Positions 25,388 through 34,017 of a DNA stretch of 64,000 nt are shown piece by piece. This DNA comes from Sphingomonas_R sp036387535 (GTDB lineage: Bacteria; Pseudomonadota; Alphaproteobacteria; Sphingomonadales; Sphingomonadaceae). The stretch is taken from contig NZ_DASVTO010000115.1 in assembly GCF_036387535.1 (NCBI RefSeq), forward strand, positions 11,187 through 75,186, in the 5' to 3' direction. Every line of letters starts with the position of its first letter. Position 1 is the stretch's first letter. The notes beneath the pieces were generated by a model. The model was not told where the DNA came from. It made no database searches and saw only the letters and a program-made list of their open reading frames with translations. The position numbers and the translations under genes are program-made.

Positions 25388-25870
25388 TCAGCGCCCCAGC
25401 CGCCGCCGGATACGGTCGATCATGCCTGTTCCGCGCTTCTTGGTGCCGACTTCCTCCAGCGCGCGGAACCGTTCGATCCGGCATTCACCCCCCGACCGGA
25501 CGTGAATGCTGTCGCGGCCGGCGCACACCTGACCATCGGGGCCGCGCGCGATGTAGAAACCGGAATAATAATCGAGGTCCGGGCAATCATCCGCAAATTG
25601 GGCACGCACCCGGCTGCCCCCGCGCAGCAAAAGGTCGACACTGTCATCGGCGACGACCGCCGCCGCGCCGACGCGGTCCATCGGCACGCACTTCGGCCCC
25701 TTGCGCTCGCGCCACTGCGTCATCGGTGCGCGCGCTACGGCGGGTGACCGGGTCTGGATCCGCACGATGGTGCGCTGGTGGATCATCACCTGTGCCATGA
25801 CGATATCCGGCACCATTCGCCCGGCCTCCGCCAGCGGTGCGGCAGCCAGCAGCGCCAGCCAGATCGTCAC
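25388..25870 (-). CDS. Secreted protein of unknown function
   Basis: A 160-residue protein with a short signal peptide (MTIWLALLAAAPLAEA). The mature part contains Cys pairs (GPKC, DDCPDLDYYSGFYI, DGQVCAGRDSIHVRSGGEC) suggesting disulfides, and a basic C-terminus (DRIRRRLGR). No known family was recognised. Divergent from the flavoprotein gene starting at 25965. The pattern looks like a periplasmic protein restricted to sphingomonads; no function is proposed. Confidence 0.65.
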   Translation of the reverse strand: MTIWLALLAAAPLAEAGRMVPDIVMAQVMIHQRTIVRIQTRSPAVARAPMTQWRERKGPKCVPMDRVGAAAVVADDSVDLLLRGGSRVRAQFADDCPDLDYYSGFYIARGPDGQVCAGRDSIHVRSGGECRIERFRALEEVGTKKRGTGMIDRIRRRLGR

Positions 25871-25964
25871 GATTCGGTTCCCGTCATACGGTGCAGCGTT
25901 TCGCTGTGCCGACTGAACCTCCTATGAATTCGCGCCGCGTCCCTGTCTGCGCTATGGGCACCCC

Positions 25965-27413
25965 ATGCCCGCCCCCAGCCCCGCTTTGCTCGCTGCACTC
26001 TCCGATCTGCTCGGTCCCGCCGGCTTCTGCGATGATACCGCTGTCCTGGCACCCTGGCTTACCGACTGGCGCGGGCGGATCCAGGGTCTCAGCGCCGCGC
26101 TGCTCGCCCCTGCCGATACCGCGCAGGTGGCCGCCATCGTGCGCCTGGCGGCGGCCGATCGCGTGCCGCTGGTGCCGCAAGGCGGCAACAGCTCGACCGT
26201 CGGGGGTGCCACCCCGCCGGCGGATGGATCCGCGCTGCTGCTGTCGCTGCGGCGGATGGCGCGGCCGCCGCGGATCGATGTCGCGGACGCCACTGCCACG
26301 GTCGATGCCGGCGTCGTCCTGTCCGATCTGCACGACGCCGCCGCCGCGCATGACCTGCGGTTCCCGCTCTCGCTGGCGGCGCGGGGCAGCGCCACGATCG
26401 GCGGTCTGGTTTCCACCAACGCCGGCGGGGTTCAGGTGCTGCGCTTCGGTTCGATGCGCGCGCTGGTGCTCGGCGTGGAGGCGGTGCTGGCCGACGGCAG
26501 CATCTTTCGCGGCCTGTCCAGCCTCCACAAGGACAATCGCGGCTATGATCTGCGGCAATTGCTGACCGGTGCCGAAGGAACGCTCGGCATCATCACCGCG
26601 GCCACGCTCCGGCTGGTGCCCGCCATCGGCAGCCGGGCGGTCGCGTGGATCGGGGTCGACGATCCGCACGCCGCGCTGATCCTGCTCCGCCGGCTGGATC
26701 GCGCGACCGGCAGCGCGATCGAAAGCTTCGAACTGATTCCGGCCGATGGTGTCTCGCTGGTCCTTCGCCACATCCCGGGCACCCGCGCGCCGCTCGCCAC
26801 CCCCACCGCCTGGAACATCCTGGTCGAAGCGACGGCGGCGCCGGGCGGGCTGGATCCCGCCGATGCGCTGACCATCGCGATCGCCGCCGCGATCGACGGC
26901 GGCATTGCCCGTGACGCAGTGATCGCGACCAGCGAAACGCAGGCCGACGCGTTGTGGAAGCTGCGCGAAACCCTGCCCGAAGCGGAACGGATCGACGGCA
27001 TGGCCGCCAAGCATGACATCGCAGTGCCGGTGTCGGCGATGCCAAGCTTCATCCAGTCCACGACCGCCATGATCGAGGCCGCCCATCCCGGAACACGCGT
27101 GCTGGCGTTCGGACATCTTGGCGACGGCAACATCCACTTCAATGTCCGGGCACCGGCCGGCGTCGATTCCCGCCACTGGGTGGACACCGCCGGTGCCGCC
27201 GTCATGCGCGACGTGCACGATCGGCTGGCGGCGGTCGGCGGCACCATCTCGGCCGAACACGGCATCGGCCAGGTCAAGCTGGCGGAACTCGTCCGCACCA
27301 CGGATCCGGTCCGGCTTGCCATGCTCCGCGCGATCAAGACCGCGCTCGACCCCCATGGAATCCTCAATCCCGGCAAGCTCGTGCCGCTTGCGCCGTCGCG
27401 CGCCGATCCATAA
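25965..27413 (+). CDS. FAD-binding oxidoreductase, D-2-hydroxyglutarate dehydrogenase/GlcD-like
   Basis: Flavoprotein (482 aa) of the vanillyl-alcohol oxidase superfamily. N-terminal FAD-binding PCMH domain (VPLVPQGGNSSTVGGA, then SATIGGLVSTNAGG and LTGAEGTLGIIT), C-terminal FAD-oxidase domain with GHLGDGNIHFNV and the ending HGILNPGKLV. These fit the D-2-hydroxyglutarate/D-lactate/glycolate dehydrogenase group; D-2-hydroxyglutarate is a likely substrate because serine synthesis generates it, but the sequence alone does not settle this. Confidence 0.88.
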   Translation: MPAPSPALLAALSDLLGPAGFCDDTAVLAPWLTDWRGRIQGLSAALLAPADTAQVAAIVRLAAADRVPLVPQGGNSSTVGGATPPADGSALLLSLRRMARPPRIDVADATATVDAGVVLSDLHDAAAAHDLRFPLSLAARGSATIGGLVSTNAGGVQVLRFGSMRALVLGVEAVLADGSIFRGLSSLHKDNRGYDLRQLLTGAEGTLGIITAATLRLVPAIGSRAVAWIGVDDPHAALILLRRLDRATGSAIESFELIPADGVSLVLRHIPGTRAPLATPTAWNILVEATAAPGGLDPADALTIAIAAAIDGGIARDAVIATSETQADALWKLRETLPEAERIDGMAAKHDIAVPVSAMPSFIQSTTAMIEAAHPGTRVLAFGHLGDGNIHFNVRAPAGVDSRHWVDTAGAAVMRDVHDRLAAVGGTISAEHGIGQVKLAELVRTTDPVRLAMLRAIKTALDPHGILNPGKLVPLAPSRADP

Positions 27414-27475
27414 ACGGGGCAGCACTGCGGGCGCCCGGGGGGGCGTCGTTCCACCCGCTTTTTGGAGTATAGTGA

Positions 27476-28252
27476 ATGGCCAGCGCCGCACCGGCAAACG
27501 ATTTGCCGCTGTTCTACAACCAGCTCGAACCGCTCTCCAGCCAGGTTCACGCAACCTGGAAGGCCCGGAACATGGACTCGCCGACCTTTTTGGTCGGGAC
27601 CCATGCGGTGCCGCTCACGGTCGAGGAATTCGCACCGGCATCGCGTTTCTACCCGATTGTCTTCTCGATCGGTGATCAGCCGGTGCCGCTGGCGCTGATG
27701 GGCCTGAACGAGGGCGTCAACACCTTCGTCGGGCCGGACGGCCGCTTTACCAGCGAGGCCTATATCCCTGCCTATATCCGGCGCTACCCGTTCATGCTCG
27801 CGCGCCTGACGCCGAACGCGGAGGAACTGTCGCTCTGCTTCGACCCGACATCGGGCACGCTCGGCGATTTCGAAGAAGGCGATCCGCTGTTCGCCGATGG
27901 CAAGCCGACGCAGGTGGTCACCAACATCCTCGGCTTCTGCGAACAGTTTGAACAGTCCGGACAGATGACGAGCCAGTTCATGAAGGAACTGGCCGATCAC
28001 AAGCTGTTGATGGACGGCGAAGTCACGATCCAGCCGGAAGGCGCGGACCAGCCGTTCATCTATCGCGGGTTCCAGATGGTGAACGAGGACGCGTTGAAGG
28101 AGATGCGGGGCGACACCGCCCGCAAGCTGATCAAGTCCGGCGTGTTGCCGCTGGTCTATGCGCATCTCTTCTCGCTGGCGCTGGTGCGGGAGATTTTCGC
28201 GCGTCAGATGGAACAGGGCCGTATTCCCGCCCCGGTGCAGAACCCCGCCTGA
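27476..28252 (+). CDS. SapC family protein
   Basis: A 258-residue protein of the SapC family (PF07277), named after a Campylobacter S-layer-associated protein but of unproven function. The family core is visible in SPTFLVGTHAVPLTVEEF, then FYPIVFS, and the C-terminal LPLVYAHLFSL. In sphingomonads SapC genes often sit near TonB-receptor or tryptophan-halogenase genes; here it stands alone. GGAG lies 8 nt before the ATG. A strong terminator follows. Confidence 0.85.
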   Translation: MASAAPANDLPLFYNQLEPLSSQVHATWKARNMDSPTFLVGTHAVPLTVEEFAPASRFYPIVFSIGDQPVPLALMGLNEGVNTFVGPDGRFTSEAYIPAYIRRYPFMLARLTPNAEELSLCFDPTSGTLGDFEEGDPLFADGKPTQVVTNILGFCEQFEQSGQMTSQFMKELADHKLLMDGEVTIQPEGADQPFIYRGFQMVNEDALKEMRGDTARKLIKSGVLPLVYAHLFSLALVREIFARQMEQGRIPAPVQNPA

Positions 28253-28283
28253 CGCGGGCGGCGCATCCCTTGAACCGAGTGCA

Positions 28284-28315
28284 GGGCCCGGCGGTGGTGA
28301 TCGCCGGGCCCTTCT
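28284..28315 (+). terminator. Intrinsic terminator of the SapC gene
   Basis: A perfect 10-bp stem GGGCCCGGCG / CGCCGGGCCC with an 8-nt loop, followed by TTCT, 32 nt past the SapC stop codon. Confidence 0.7.
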
Positions 28316-28406
28316 GCTGAATCGCGGTTCGTCGGCCGGCAACGGGCGAAAACACTCGGCCCATCCCCCGATCCACAACCGTCTGCCGCAGCGCACATAT
28401 TTTCCC

Positions 28407-28434
28407 TTGAAACGATCTGGCGCGGCCCTATCTT
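28407..28434 (+). promoter_or_regulatory. Sigma-70-type promoter for a small RNA
   Basis: A TTGAAA box (28407-28412), a 16-nt spacer and TATCTT (28429-28434) resemble a housekeeping promoter. Predicted start of transcription is near 28441. No coding region follows on this strand before the strong terminator at 28521-28555. Confidence 0.6.
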
Positions 28435-28440
28435 CGAATT

Positions 28441-28555
28441 GTCAGACCGTGTTTCCCCCCTTTCACGGTCCGGCATGAGCATACCTCTCCCCTGGGGTAT
28501 GTTTCCTCCCTGAACCTTGGCCACTCCATGCGAACCGCATGGGGTGGTTTTTTTT
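28441..28555 (+). ncRNA. Candidate small RNA with C-rich loops and a strong terminator
   Basis: About 115 nt between a promoter-like sequence and a strong terminator, with no open frame. Predicted hairpins: GACCGTG / CACGGTC (28445-28470) with a 12-nt loop holding six Cs; CATACC / GGTATG with loop TCTCCCCTGG; then single-stranded TTTCCTCCC before the terminator stem. Loops rich in CCUCC/CCCC resemble alphaproteobacterial anti-Shine-Dalgarno sRNAs (such as the Rhodobacter CcsR family), which bind ribosome-binding sites or sequester regulators. Family membership is inference and was not tested. Confidence 0.6.
28521..28555 (+). terminator. Very strong intrinsic terminator of the sRNA candidate
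   Basis: A 12-bp stem CCACTCCATGCG / CGCATGGGGTGG (one U-G pair) with loop AAC and eight Ts (28548-28555). It is the strongest terminator in the window and serves no visible protein gene: SapC already ends in its own terminator 200 nt before. It abuts the 3' end of the convergent hutG-like gene. Confidence 0.9.
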
Positions 28556-28558
28556 GGC

Positions 28559-29416
28559 TCATTCGGCGGCCTGATGTGCCCCGTGACCATGCGGCAATGC
28601 CGCCGACAACCGGCTGTAGACCGCGGCCACAAACGCCCGTGCCCGTGCCAGCCCCGCCCCCGGCCGATCCAGCGCGCCATCCAGATAGGCCGTCCGGCAG
28701 ATTTCGAGCTGGACGGCATGGACCCCGACGCGCGGCCGGCCATGTTCCGCCACGCCGTGCCCGCCGGCATAGGGGCGATTGCGCGTCGCGCGATATCCGG
28801 CGGTACGCGCCGCATCCAGCAGGGCGGTGGTGATGTCCTGCGCGGCGCTGGTCCCGTTCAGGTCCCCGACCACGATCTCCACCCCGCTATCGCCACCGCG
28901 CAGCGGCGGCATCGAATGCAGGTCGAGCAGGACGGCCACGCCATGCGCCGTTCGCGCGCTGGCCAGCGCATCCGCCAGCGCCGCATGATAGGGGCGATGC
29001 ACCGTCGCGATCCGCTCGGCCAGGTCATCCGCCGCGATCCGTCCGCTCAGGATCTCGCCCACCCCCGCTATGCGGCGCGGCACCAGGCCAAGCCCGGCGC
29101 GGATGCGCGGGCCGTCGCGGACCAGCATCGCCGCTGGCTGCGGCGCGATCATCGTCGGGTCGACTTCGCTCGGATGACGGTTCAGGTCGATCCAGGCCCG
29201 CGCCGTCACGGCGACGATCGCCGTTGCCCCGCCCGCCACCGCATCGTCGATCAGCTGGTCGACATGGCGGTCCTCCAGTGCCACCAACCGGTCGATCGGC
29301 ACCCGCGCCGCCGCCGCCAGGGCGTCGGGATAATGCCGCCCCGCATGCGGCACCGCGATCACAACCGGCGTCCGCGGCACCACGGGACCGATCCGGCGAA
29401 AGGGCGGCGCGTTCAT
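28559..29416 (-). CDS. N-formylglutamate amidohydrolase
   Basis: Enzyme (285 aa) of the HutG/FGase family that hydrolyses N-formyl-L-glutamate, the last step of one histidine degradation route. Motifs: VIAVPHAGRHYPD near the N-terminus, LEDRHVDQLID, and VAVLLDLHSMPP, which supply the metal-binding residues. The ATG at 29416 gives the usual family start. No other hut genes are nearby, so the physiological substrate is uncertain. Confidence 0.87.
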   Translation of the reverse strand: MNAPPFRRIGPVVPRTPVVIAVPHAGRHYPDALAAAARVPIDRLVALEDRHVDQLIDDAVAGGATAIVAVTARAWIDLNRHPSEVDPTMIAPQPAAMLVRDGPRIRAGLGLVPRRIAGVGEILSGRIAADDLAERIATVHRPYHAALADALASARTAHGVAVLLDLHSMPPLRGGDSGVEIVVGDLNGTSAAQDITTALLDAARTAGYRATRNRPYAGGHGVAEHGRPRVGVHAVQLEICRTAYLDGALDRPGAGLARARAFVAAVYSRLSAALPHGHGAHQAAE

Positions 29417-29576
29417 GAACCGGGGATAGCGGCCCCCGCGCCGATTTCCAACCGGCCGCCACCATGATCGCAAGGTCCGGGCATCCCGCCGCTTTTTGCG
29501 CGCCGGTCCCCATGGAAAATCTTAAGGCTTGCAGGCATAAGCATCCGTGGATGATCAAGCGCTGGAATCGACACTC

Positions 29577-29951
29577 ATGATGCGGATCTTGCTGGCCGAG
29601 GACGATGCCTCGATGCGCGAATATCTGGCGCGCGCGCTGGAGCGTTCGGGCTATGCCGTCGTGTCGGTCGACCGCGGCACCGCCGCGCTGCCGCTCCTGG
29701 AAAACGAGGTGTTCGACCTGCTGCTGACCGATATCGTCATGCCGGAAATGGACGGCATCGAACTGGCGCAGCGTGCCGCCGTGCTCAACCCGCGCATGCG
29801 CGTCATGTTCATCACCGGCTTTGCCGCCGTCGCGCTGAAGGGGCAGCAGACCCCCCCGAACGCGCGCGTCCTGTCCAAACCCTTCCACCTGCGCGATCTG
29901 GTGATGGAGGTTGACCGCATGTTCGAAGTGGGATCCGCCACCGGCCTGTAA
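29577..29951 (+). CDS. cpdR: CpdR-like single-domain response regulator
   Basis: Receiver-only regulator (124 aa). In Caulobacter, unphosphorylated CpdR primes ClpXP for degradation of cell-cycle proteins, and phosphorylation through CckA-ChpT turns this off. Here the acidic pair is in LLAEDD, the predicted phospho-Asp52 in LLLTDIVMPEMDG, and Lys in VLSKPFHL. There is no output domain. Two ATGs sit in tandem (29577 and 29580); either may be used. CpdR assignment rests on overall similarity and size. Confidence 0.85.
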   Translation: MMRILLAEDDASMREYLARALERSGYAVVSVDRGTAALPLLENEVFDLLLTDIVMPEMDGIELAQRAAVLNPRMRVMFITGFAAVALKGQQTPPNARVLSKPFHLRDLVMEVDRMFEVGSATGL

Positions 29952-30026
29952 CCCGCGCGCGCGCAACTTTTCCGTCGCAACGCGCTTGCGTCCTCCCCCG
30001 CCCCCGGCTAGACGCCCTCCCACGGC

Positions 30027-30101
30027 GGGCGTGTAGCTCAGTGGTAGAGCACTGTGTTGACATCGCAGGGGTCGCAAGTTCAATCCTTGCCACGCCCACC
30101 A
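30027..30101 (+). tRNA. tRNA-Val (GAC)
   Basis: Full cloverleaf: acceptor stem GGGCGTG / CACGCCC, D-arm GCTC AGTGGTA GAGC, anticodon stem CTGTG / CGCAG with loop TTGACAT (anticodon GAC), T-arm with GTTCAATCC, discriminator A and encoded CCA (30099-30101). Reads GUC/GUU valine codons. Confidence 0.97.
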
Positions 30102-30106
30102 TGAAA

Positions 30107-30142
30107 AGCCCCGGCAGCCCTGATGGCTTGCCGGGGTTTTTT
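30107..30142 (+). terminator. Intrinsic terminator of tRNA-Val
   Basis: Stem of CCCCGGCA and GCC paired with GGC and TGCCGGGG around CTGAT, followed by six Ts. It lies immediately after the tRNA. Confidence 0.85.
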
Positions 30143-30266
30143 ATGACACCGCGGCGCCCGCGCTGTCGTGACGCTCCGGCAAACTTGACAATCCTTGGCG
30201 CTCGGTCATAGCCATCTGCGTCCGCGGATCGCGCACCCTGCGGTCGCTCTATTATCCGGATCGCCC

Positions 30267-31706
30267 ATGACCTTTGCCGATCTCGGCCTCTCCGAAGAAA
30301 CGCTGCGCGCCGTGACCGAGTCCGGCTACACCGAGCCGACGCCGGTGCAGGCGCAGGCGATCCCGCCCGTGCTCATGAACCGCGATCTGATCGCCATCGC
30401 GCAGACCGGAACCGGCAAGACCGCGTCGTTCGTGCTGCCGATGATCGACGTGCTGGCGCATGGTCGCGCCCGCGCGATGATGCCGCGCTCGCTGATCCTG
30501 GAACCGACCCGTGAACTGGCGGCCCAGGTGGCCGAGAATTTCGAGAAATACGGGAAATATCACAAGCTTTCCATGGCCCTGCTGATCGGTGGCGTGTCGA
30601 TGGGCGATCAGACCGCGGCGCTCGCCAAGGGCGTCGATGTGCTGATCGCGACGCCCGGCCGGCTGATGGACCTGTTCAAGCGGGGCAAGATCCTGCTGTC
30701 GGGCTGTTCGATCCTGGTGATCGACGAGGCGGATCGGATGCTCGACATGGGGTTCATCCCCGATATCGAGGAAATCTGCACCAAATTGCCGACCACGCGC
30801 CAGACCTTGCTGTTTTCGGCGACCATGCCGGCGCCGATCAAGAAGCTGGCCGATCGTTTTCTGTCGAACCCGAAGCAGATCGAGGTCGCGCGGGCCGGCA
30901 TGAACAACCTGCTGATCGAACAGCGGCTGGTGGAAACCACCGCGCGCGGCAAGCGCGATACGCTGAAGGCGTTGCTGGCGGCGGAGGATGTCCGCACCGC
31001 GATCATCTTCTCCAACCGCAAGACCACCGTCCGCGATCTGGCCGAGCATCTGCAGCGTTCGGGCATGAAGGCCGGGCAGATCCACGGCGACATGGAACAG
31101 GCCGAACGCCTGCGCGAACTCGACCGGTTCAAGGACGGCACGATCAACATCCTGGTCGCGTCCGACGTCGCGGCACGCGGGCTCGACATCAAGGGGGTCA
31201 GCCATGTCTTCAACTATGACATCCCCTGGCATCCGGACGACTATGTCCACCGCATCGGTCGTACCGGGCGGGCGGGTGCGACTGGAAAGGCGTTCAGTCT
31301 CGTCACGCCCGACGATGCCGAGGCCGTCGCCAACATCGAAAAGCTGACCAAGTCGAAGATCGAACGGGTCGGCAAGGCGCCGGTGGCGGTACCCGAACCG
31401 GACGCGCCGGCATCCCCGGCTGAACCCGTCCGGCCGCCGCGCCGCCGCACCCGGGGCGATCGCCCGGCCCCTGCGGAACCGTCGGCACCGGTCGAGGCCG
31501 TCGCACCCACCCCGCAGCGTCCGGCGCGCGAAGAGCGTCCGGCCCGCCCGACCCCCGTCTCCCCTGCCCCGGTGATGCCCCCATCTTCGGCCCGCCCGGC
31601 CCCGGTCCGGCCTGTTCAGGACCGCGACGATGGTCCGGACGAGGGTTGGAACGGACCCTTCCCGGCGTTCCTGTCGGTCGCGCTCACGACGCCGTCTGCG
31701 GACTGA
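30267..31706 (+). CDS. DEAD-box ATP-dependent RNA helicase (RhlE-like) with Pro-rich tail
   Basis: RNA helicase (479 aa) for RNA remodelling in ribosome assembly or decay. Q motif (YTEPTPVQAQAIP), motif I AQTGTGKT, Ia PTRELAAQ, II DEAD (VIDEADRMLD), III SAT, V ARGLDIKGV, VI HRIGRTGRAG. After about residue 375 comes a low-complexity Pro/Ala/Arg tail of about 100 residues that probably contacts RNA. The ATG at 30267 gives the standard MTFADLGLS start. It stands directly after the tRNA terminator, so it likely has its own promoter. Confidence 0.94.
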   Translation: MTFADLGLSEETLRAVTESGYTEPTPVQAQAIPPVLMNRDLIAIAQTGTGKTASFVLPMIDVLAHGRARAMMPRSLILEPTRELAAQVAENFEKYGKYHKLSMALLIGGVSMGDQTAALAKGVDVLIATPGRLMDLFKRGKILLSGCSILVIDEADRMLDMGFIPDIEEICTKLPTTRQTLLFSATMPAPIKKLADRFLSNPKQIEVARAGMNNLLIEQRLVETTARGKRDTLKALLAAEDVRTAIIFSNRKTTVRDLAEHLQRSGMKAGQIHGDMEQAERLRELDRFKDGTINILVASDVAARGLDIKGVSHVFNYDIPWHPDDYVHRIGRTGRAGATGKAFSLVTPDDAEAVANIEKLTKSKIERVGKAPVAVPEPDAPASPAEPVRPPRRRTRGDRPAPAEPSAPVEAVAPTPQRPAREERPARPTPVSPAPVMPPSSARPAPVRPVQDRDDGPDEGWNGPFPAFLSVALTTPSAD

Positions 31707-31767
31707 CGGACCCGGCACGGCATCTCCGCCGTTCCAGTCCGTTCAGGACAGGGACAGGGACAGCGAC

Positions 31768-32583
31768 ATGGACCACAGACCCAACCCGGCGCTCGACGAT
31801 GACGAGACCGCCCAGGCCGAAGACCGCACCGCGCCACCCGCACGCGTGCTGCACGCGGTGTTGGTCGAACAGGGCGAGGAAGAGCTGAAGCGCCCGATCG
31901 GGTCGCTGTTCTTCTCCGGCCTGGCCGCTGGTCTTGCCATCCACCTGTCGATCATCGCGCAGGCCGCGCTGCATGCGGCGCTGCCCAACACGCCGTGGCG
32001 CGGCGTGGTGTCTGATTTCGGCTACAGCTTCGGCTTCGTGATCCTCATCCTCGGGCGGCTGCAGCTGTTCACCGAAAGTACGGTGACCGCGGTCCTGCCG
32101 CTGGTCAAACGCCCGACCTTGGCTGCGTTCGGCCGGACGCTCCGGCTTTGGTCGATCGTCCTGATCGCCAATCTGATCGGCACCTTCCTGGCGGCGCTGC
32201 TCGCCGTTCACGGCGTGATTGCCACCCCGGAACAGCTGAGCGCCATGCTCGATCTGTCGGCCGCGATCCTGAAACATGATGCGGTGACCAACATCGGCCT
32301 CGCCATCCCGGCCGGCTTCCTCATCGCATCCATTCCCTGGGTACTGATCGGCGCGCGGGAAAGCGCGTTCTGGGTGATCATCGCGGTGACATACGGTATC
32401 GCGCTGGGCGATTTCGGCCATGTCGTGGTGGGATCGGACGAAGCGTTCCTGCTGCTGCTTGCCGGTCATGCCACGCCAGGTCAGGTGGCGGCGTTCCTGT
32501 TGCCCACGCTGCTGGGCAATATCATCGGCGGAAGCGGCCTGTTCGCGCTGCTGGCGCATGGACAAGTGAAGGACGAAATCTGA
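31768..32583 (+). CDS. Formate/nitrite transporter family channel (YfdC-like)
   Basis: Integral membrane channel (271 aa) of the FNT family. About six membrane helices follow an acidic cytoplasmic N-terminus of about 40 residues. The order GSLFFSGLAAGLAIHLSIIAQ ... ILGRLQLFTESTV ... ANLIGTF ... IPWVLIGARESAFWVI fits the YfdC-like branch rather than FocA/NirC proper. The substrate is unknown. It follows the helicase by 61 nt. Confidence 0.82.
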   Translation: MDHRPNPALDDDETAQAEDRTAPPARVLHAVLVEQGEEELKRPIGSLFFSGLAAGLAIHLSIIAQAALHAALPNTPWRGVVSDFGYSFGFVILILGRLQLFTESTVTAVLPLVKRPTLAAFGRTLRLWSIVLIANLIGTFLAALLAVHGVIATPEQLSAMLDLSAAILKHDAVTNIGLAIPAGFLIASIPWVLIGARESAFWVIIAVTYGIALGDFGHVVVGSDEAFLLLLAGHATPGQVAAFLLPTLLGNIIGGSGLFALLAHGQVKDEI

Positions 32584-32588
32584 CCGGC

Positions 32589-32822
32589 TCAGTCCTTGCG
32601 CTCGAACTCCGACACGATGCGGGCATTTTCCGCGATCAGCGTCCCGCCCGCATGCTGTTCGCATGCCGCCTCCGCCGCTTCCCGCGACGGGTAGATGCCG
32701 ATCTTCGACCAGAAGATCAGCCGCCGGCACTGCGCGACATACCAGTCGGTATAGCTGCGCCCGGCGAACAGGGCCTCGATCAGGGTCTTCTTCTGAAAGA
32801 CCACCCGATATCTACGCGACAT
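32589..32822 (-). CDS. Small conserved hypothetical protein
   Basis: A 77-residue basic protein with start MSRRYRVVFQKKTL and the middle RSYTDWYVAQCRRLIFWSKIGIYPSREAAEAACEQH. No recognised family. The ATG at 32822 overlaps the end of tgt by 11 nt, so it is probably translated with tgt. No signal peptide or membrane segment is visible. Good coding look and tight linkage suggest a genuine gene. Confidence 0.65.
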   Translation of the reverse strand: MSRRYRVVFQKKTLIEALFAGRSYTDWYVAQCRRLIFWSKIGIYPSREAAEAACEQHAGGTLIAENARIVSEFERKD

Positions 32823-33966
32823 CCGCCGGCTCCTTGATCCGGACATAGCGCGCGCGGAACGCGTCGGCATAGGACCGGAGCGTGCCGGCGCCGATCGCGG
32901 CGCGCAGATCCGCCATCAATTGCTGGTAGAATGCCAGATTATGCTCGGTCATCAGCATCGCGCCCAAGATCTCGTCCGATCGGACCAGATGGTGGATATA
33001 GGCGCGTTCCCAGGTGCCGCACACCGCGCATCCGCATTCGGGATCCAGCGGGCCGCGATCCTCGGTGAAACGGGCGTTGCGGATGTTGATCGGTCCGTCG
33101 CGGGTGAACGCCTGCCCGGTCCGCCCGGACCGCGTCGGCATCACGCAATCGAACATGTCGATCCCGCGCTCGACCGCACCGACGATGTCGTCCGGCTTGC
33201 CCACGCCCATCAGATAACGGGGCTTGTCCTCCGGCAGCTGTCCGGGGGCGAAATCCAGCACGGCGAACATCTGCGCCTGCCCCTCTCCCACCGCCAGTCC
33301 GCCGACCGCATAGCCATCGAAGCCGATGTCGATCAGCTTCCCCGCAGATACCGCGCGCAGGTCGCGGTCCATCGATCCCTGCTGGATTCCGAACAGCGCC
33401 GCGCCGGCGGCATGGTCGACACCGCTGTCGAACCCGTCGCGCGATCGTTTCGCCCAGCGCATCGATCGTTCCATCGACGCCGCCGCACGGTCCTGCGTGG
33501 CGGGGTGCGGCGTGCATTCGTCGAACGCCATCACGATGTCGGATCCCAGCAGCCGCTGGATTTCCATCGACCGTTCCGGGGTGATCATGTGGCGCGATCC
33601 ATCGATATGGCTCTTGAACGCGACACCGTCCTCCGACTGCTTGGTCAGTTCGGACAGGCTCATCACCTGATACCCGCCGCTGTCGGTCAGGATCGGGCGG
33701 TCCCACCCCATGAACCGGTGCAGTCCGCCCAGCCGCGCCACCCGCTCTGCACTTGGCCGCAGCATCAGGTGATAGGTGTTGCCCAGCAACACGTCCGCAC
33801 CAGTCGCCCGCACGTCCGCCGGTTTCATCGCCTTCACGGTCGCGGCCGTGCCGACCGGCATGAACGCCGGCGTCCGGATCTCCCCGCGCCGCATCGCGAT
33901 CGTCCCGGTACGCGCGGCGCCGTCAGTGGCGTGGATCGAAAAGGCGAAACGGGGTCCGGCGGTCAT
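32812..33966 (-). CDS. tgt: Queuine tRNA-ribosyltransferase
   Basis: Exchanges guanine 34 of GUN-anticodon tRNAs for preQ1, the committing step of queuosine modification (384 aa). The TIM-barrel family features are seen: TPAFMPVGTAATVKAM, GNTYHLMLRP, nucleophile Asp region MFDCVMPTR, QQGSMDRDLR, and the zinc site CGCAVCGTWERAYIHHL. It follows queA by 51 nt, the usual pairing for this pathway. Confidence 0.97.
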   Translation of the reverse strand: MTAGPRFAFSIHATDGAARTGTIAMRRGEIRTPAFMPVGTAATVKAMKPADVRATGADVLLGNTYHLMLRPSAERVARLGGLHRFMGWDRPILTDSGGYQVMSLSELTKQSEDGVAFKSHIDGSRHMITPERSMEIQRLLGSDIVMAFDECTPHPATQDRAAASMERSMRWAKRSRDGFDSGVDHAAGAALFGIQQGSMDRDLRAVSAGKLIDIGFDGYAVGGLAVGEGQAQMFAVLDFAPGQLPEDKPRYLMGVGKPDDIVGAVERGIDMFDCVMPTRSGRTGQAFTRDGPINIRNARFTEDRGPLDPECGCAVCGTWERAYIHHLVRSDEILGAMLMTEHNLAFYQQLMADLRAAIGAGTLRSYADAFRARYVRIKEPADVA

Positions 33967-34017
33967 GGGCCGGGCTCTACGGCCATCGGCGGGTTTTTGC
34001 CAGATCGTTGACGGTGC

